NCBI GenBank assembly: GCA_963575745.1
Contig: CAUYUJ010015009.1
Location: forward strand, 123,531-153,772
Origin: Prorocentrum cordatum
Lineage: Eukaryota > Sar > Dinophyceae > Prorocentrales > Prorocentraceae
Length of the DNA stretch: 30,242 bases
Direction: 5' to 3'
Of this stretch, positions 27,840-30,242 are shown piece after piece. Under the pieces are notes generated by a model that was given only the letters and a program-made list of their open reading frames with translations, was not told the origin of the DNA and ran no database searches. The position numbers were made by a program, and so were the translations under genes. Position 1 is the stretch's first letter. The number at the start of each line of letters is the position of its first letter.

Positions 27840-29640
27840 TTCTGGATGTCCTCCTCCTCCTCCTCCTCCTCCTCCTGGAGGTCTTCTGGGGGTCCCTGGG
27901 CGAAGCATGCCCCGGACGTCGTCGGCGGCGTGCCGAGGGGGGCATTGGGGGGAGGGTGGAGGGCTTCTTGGAAGGCGGCGTGCTCCTTAGAGGCCCAGGG
28001 AGGCCTCTCAGCTCCCGGAGCGCCCCGCGGGGCCTGCAGGAGAGCCCAAGAAAATCCGACACGGTCCAAAGAGCGTTCCACTGCGTCCGAGATGATTTTG
28101 TTTCACTGTCCAAACGGACCCCCAAACGCCCCAACAGCGCTTCCAGTGGGCTCCCAAGCAGACCCCGAGAGGCTGCAAGCATCGATTTGCCTTAGGTTTT
28201 TGATGCGCCTTTTCGGCCTTCCGACGCTCCAAGACGGCCAAGAGGCACCCAAGATCGCCCCAAGACAGCTCAAGAGGCTCCCGAGAGGGCCCCAAATCGG
28301 CCTAAGAGGGCCCCAAGACGGCCCAACAGGCCCTCAAGAGGGAGGGGAACTTGAATTGAGATTTCGAGCCCTTTCTGCAAAGGTGGCCTCTGATACTTCC
28401 AGGAGGCCCCAGGAGGCCTCCAGAGTCCCCCAAGACCTCCCCCAAAGGCACCAAGAGGCCCCCCAAATGCCACCGCGAGCACTCAGGCGGGTGCCAACGA
28501 TGCTACAACATGGGCCAGCAGAATGAGCGAAGCGATTCCGCCGCCCCACTGGCTACGGCTCGTGGGACTCCACCGCATGACCTGCAAGGGATGCTTTCTG
28601 TGAGGCCTCTCACCAGCGCGCTCTTCATTTCAACCCCTGCCCGAATCCTCACAACCCCTCCCACAGGGTCCTCCCCGTGGGCCTGCTCATTCCGCTGGCC
28701 CGAGGGCCCCAAGTAGGCTTTCTGGCCACCACTTGCGTCCCAACACGGCCTTTCTCACTTGCTCGGTTTCTGGGTGCCGCCAGGCCTTCTCAGAGACCTC
28801 TCCAGGAGCTTTCTGGTCCGGTTTAGGGGTTCTCCACGGGCCCTTCTGGGCTAACCTTGACCGTCCTTCGGGCCACCTTGGGTCGTTCCGGATACCTCTC
28901 CACCTCTTCAAGCCTCGTACCCAAAAATCCCAACAAGCAAACAACATCATAAACACACATAGGGTTTTGACGATTCTTGCCTTCTCGGGCTTCTTCTTCC
29001 GCCTCTCTTGGAGCTGCCGTGCATCTCCGCGGGCTCTTGCGGCCATCTTCGACCCTGTGGATGCTGCGGCCGTCTTGACCGCCTCGCGGCGCCCTTTTCG
29101 GCTGTCTGGGCGCCTTCTTGGCGCCTTTTTAGGCCGTCCAGGGCGCCCCAAAGAGCCCCCAGAGGGCCCCTCCAGGAGAGAAAAACTAACTCGGGAAGCG
29201 TTTCCCCCCCTCCCGTTTCCATCGTTCACCCCACTCCTGTGACAGATACTCTTTGACATGGCCCCAAGAGGCCCCCAGAACTCCCAGGAAGGCCCAAGAT
29301 TTGGAGTCCCGAAACGGTGCGGTGAACCGCACGGTCTTGGGACCTCGGAAGCCCCAGTCGCCCGAGACGTCCTCGGAGAACGACCCGAGTCCCAGAACCG
29401 CGCGGCGACCCCGAATCCCCACCGACTCACCGCACGGTGTGGCCAGCACCCCGTTTGGGAGCCCCCGAGAAGAGACCCCCAAGCAGCCTGCCGGGGCCCT
29501 CCTCGGCCGTCTGGGCCCCTCCTCTGCCCCTCTTCGTCGGCCCGCTGCGGAGCCCCCCGGAAGCAGCCGGAAAGGGCGCCCTCCGCTGCTGACGTTCTCC
29601 TGGTCCACCTGCGGTGCCATCACACAGCCTCCGGGTTCCA
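27840..29640. repeat. Degenerate CCAAGAGGCC-type repeat field
   Basis: Mostly short imperfect words such as CCAAGACGGCC, CCAAGAGGC, GAGGCCCC and AGGAGGCCTCC, densest at 28230-28500 and again at 29130-29300 and 29450-29560. There is a 24-bp TCC run near 27850-27874, a less repetitive stretch (28540-29100) and an imperfect palindrome at 29314-29335 (ACGGTGCGGT/ACCGCACGGT). Long Leu/Gly/Ala/Trp-rich or Pro/Arg-rich frames here derive from the repeat. No gene seen. Confidence 0.65.
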
Positions 29641-29721
29641 GGGTGGTGGGGCGGCCGTGTCTGCCCCCTCAGGGGCGTTCAATGAATAACGGCACCCACT
29701 GCAATTCGATGTACTCCGTAT

Positions 29722-29940
29722 TCACTCCTCGAGGACGAGCACCATCACCGCGTCCTCCGAGCCGCAGAAGCCGTTCCACACGGCCGCGCGCTCCATGCAC
29801 TTTGCCTCGTCGAGGCCGTCCTTCTCCGCCCAGGGGTCGTGCCTCCACAGCTGGGTGTCCATGGGTTTCTTGGGACATCCCGACGGCATCCGCATGTACA
29901 TAGGAACAAAAGGCAGCAGCATAGATATAAACTTTTGGAG
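29722..29940 (-). CDS. Candidate terminal exon of a Cys-containing protein
   Basis: Minus-strand frame ending at a TGA (29724-29722). Sequence includes YMRMPSGCPKKPMDTQLWRH, DPWAEKDGLDEAKCMERAAV and WNGFCGSEDAVMVLVLEE. The composition (Trp, Met, Cys, His, Asp) is not that of repeat noise. It is open upstream through ATG 29922 to 29940, where it meets the foldback element. Splicing out 30052-29941 joins it in phase with the frame at 30241-30053. No family can be named; a lineage-specific protein is likely. Alternative: a short chance frame starting at ATG 29922. Confidence 0.4.
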   Translation of the reverse strand, partial: LQKFISMLLPFVPMYMRMPSGCPKKPMDTQLWRHDPWAEKDGLDEAKCMERAAVWNGFCGSEDAVMVLVLEE

Positions 29941-30068
29941 CTCCGCGCGGATTCCCGGGATCGGCGCCAGACCCCGCTCCCTGACGCGCGGAGCGCGCCA
30001 GGGACCCGGCGCCGGCGGCGCCGCCAGGGGGCCCAGCGCCGATCTAAGAAACCCGCGCGGAGCTCCAA
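29935..30068. repeat. Nested foldback element, candidate introner
   Basis: Outer arms are a perfect 16-bp inverted repeat TTGGAGCTCCGCGCGG (29935-29950) and its complement (30053-30068). Pairing continues inward with mismatches for about 34 bp (28 of 34 agree, ending in ATCGGCGC). Inside is a second hairpin TCCCTGACGCGC / GCGCGCCAGGGA (29978-30004, 11 of 12 pairs) and a third GC palindrome (30008-30022). The palindromic GGAGCTCC stands at both ends and could be an 8-bp target duplication. On the minus strand GT at 30052-30051 and AG at 29942-29941 would bound a 112-nt intron. Confidence 0.9.
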
Positions 30069-30241
30069 TAGTTCATGCTCATGCTACTGTTTGTCCCCCA
30101 GCTGTAACACCCGACGCGACTGGGCCTCTTCACCGTGGGCTCCTCGCTGGCGGCGGGGGGTGTCCGTTGCTCGCCGGCGGCCACGGCGTCGTCCTGCCCG
30201 AGAGCAGTGGCCTCGGCCCGTGGCGCCGCTGGCCGAGGCGG
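30053..30241 (-). CDS. Candidate upstream exon, cut by the window edge
   Basis: Minus-strand frame open for 63 codons from the edge of the window: PPRPAAPRAEATALGQDDAV, AAGEQRTPPAASEEPTVKRP, then SRVGCYSWGTNSSMSMNYWS and SAR. The second half looks like ordinary protein; the first is Pro/Ala-rich. If not spliced, it runs into TAG three codons inside the foldback. With the 112-nt GT-AG segment removed it continues in phase into the exon at 29940-29722. The gene start lies outside the window. Confidence 0.3.
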
Positions 30242-30242
30242 C

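Noticed and set aside
28687-29430. Minus-strand frame of about 247 codons with KTLCVFMMLFACWDFWV
   Set aside because: Mostly Arg/Pro/Gly-rich repeat translation; one hydrophobic segment from a short AT-richer stretch is not enough for a gene.

Overview
The window is almost certainly dinoflagellate nuclear DNA. The decisive mark is an exact 22-nt dinoflagellate spliced-leader (DinoSL) sequence on the minus strand at 10158-10137. High GC in most of the window, long microsatellites, degenerate decamer repeats and a dense load of decayed retroelements agree with this. I cannot assign a genus. No prokaryotic signals, tRNA, rRNA or CRISPR array were seen. The window holds one 100-N assembly gap (2643-2742).

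Layout. 1-2295: degenerate 10-12-bp repeats organised around a recurring GC-rich core. 2296-2642: TAG microsatellite, then the gap. 2743-20770: three related non-LTR retrotransposons, all on the minus strand and joined head to tail, called here E1 (about 10158-2743), E2 (about 17595-10456) and E3 (about 20770-17812). 20775-21250: a purine tract followed by a pyrimidine tract. 21345-about 26540: an unrelated non-LTR element, E4, on the plus strand. 26544-29600: repeat-rich intergenic DNA. 29722-30241: a possible two-exon gene on the minus strand, whose candidate intron is a strong foldback element.

E1, E2 and E3 share one architecture, in protein order: N-terminal Gag-like part (zinc ribbon in E1, basic start in E2, coiled coil in both), low-complexity linker, endonuclease/exonuclease/phosphatase (EEP) endonuclease, basic or acidic linker, reverse transcriptase (RT), a CxxC-H-C zinc knuckle, RNase H, and a C-terminal CxxCG zinc module ending in NLxRxxKGL. 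All are broken. E1 is the best preserved, E2 has many frameshifts and a damaged RT active site, and E3 is 5'-truncated and lacks the RT core. E4 is a different lineage: EEP, RT, three C2H2-type fingers, no RNase H, plus two small downstream ORFs. It is interrupted by one frameshift and one in-frame TAG.

How the parts fit together. On the minus strand E3 and E2 end in TA-rich sequence followed by a TCC microsatellite, and the next element begins directly at that microsatellite. E1 begins with the exact spliced leader, and E2 begins with a decayed version of it at the equivalent place. The simplest reading is that trans-spliced element RNAs were reverse transcribed and inserted into the microsatellite tail of an older copy, building a nested head-to-tail array. 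The second notable item is the foldback at 29935-30068, which behaves like an introner: removing a GT-AG segment inside it joins two open frames in phase.
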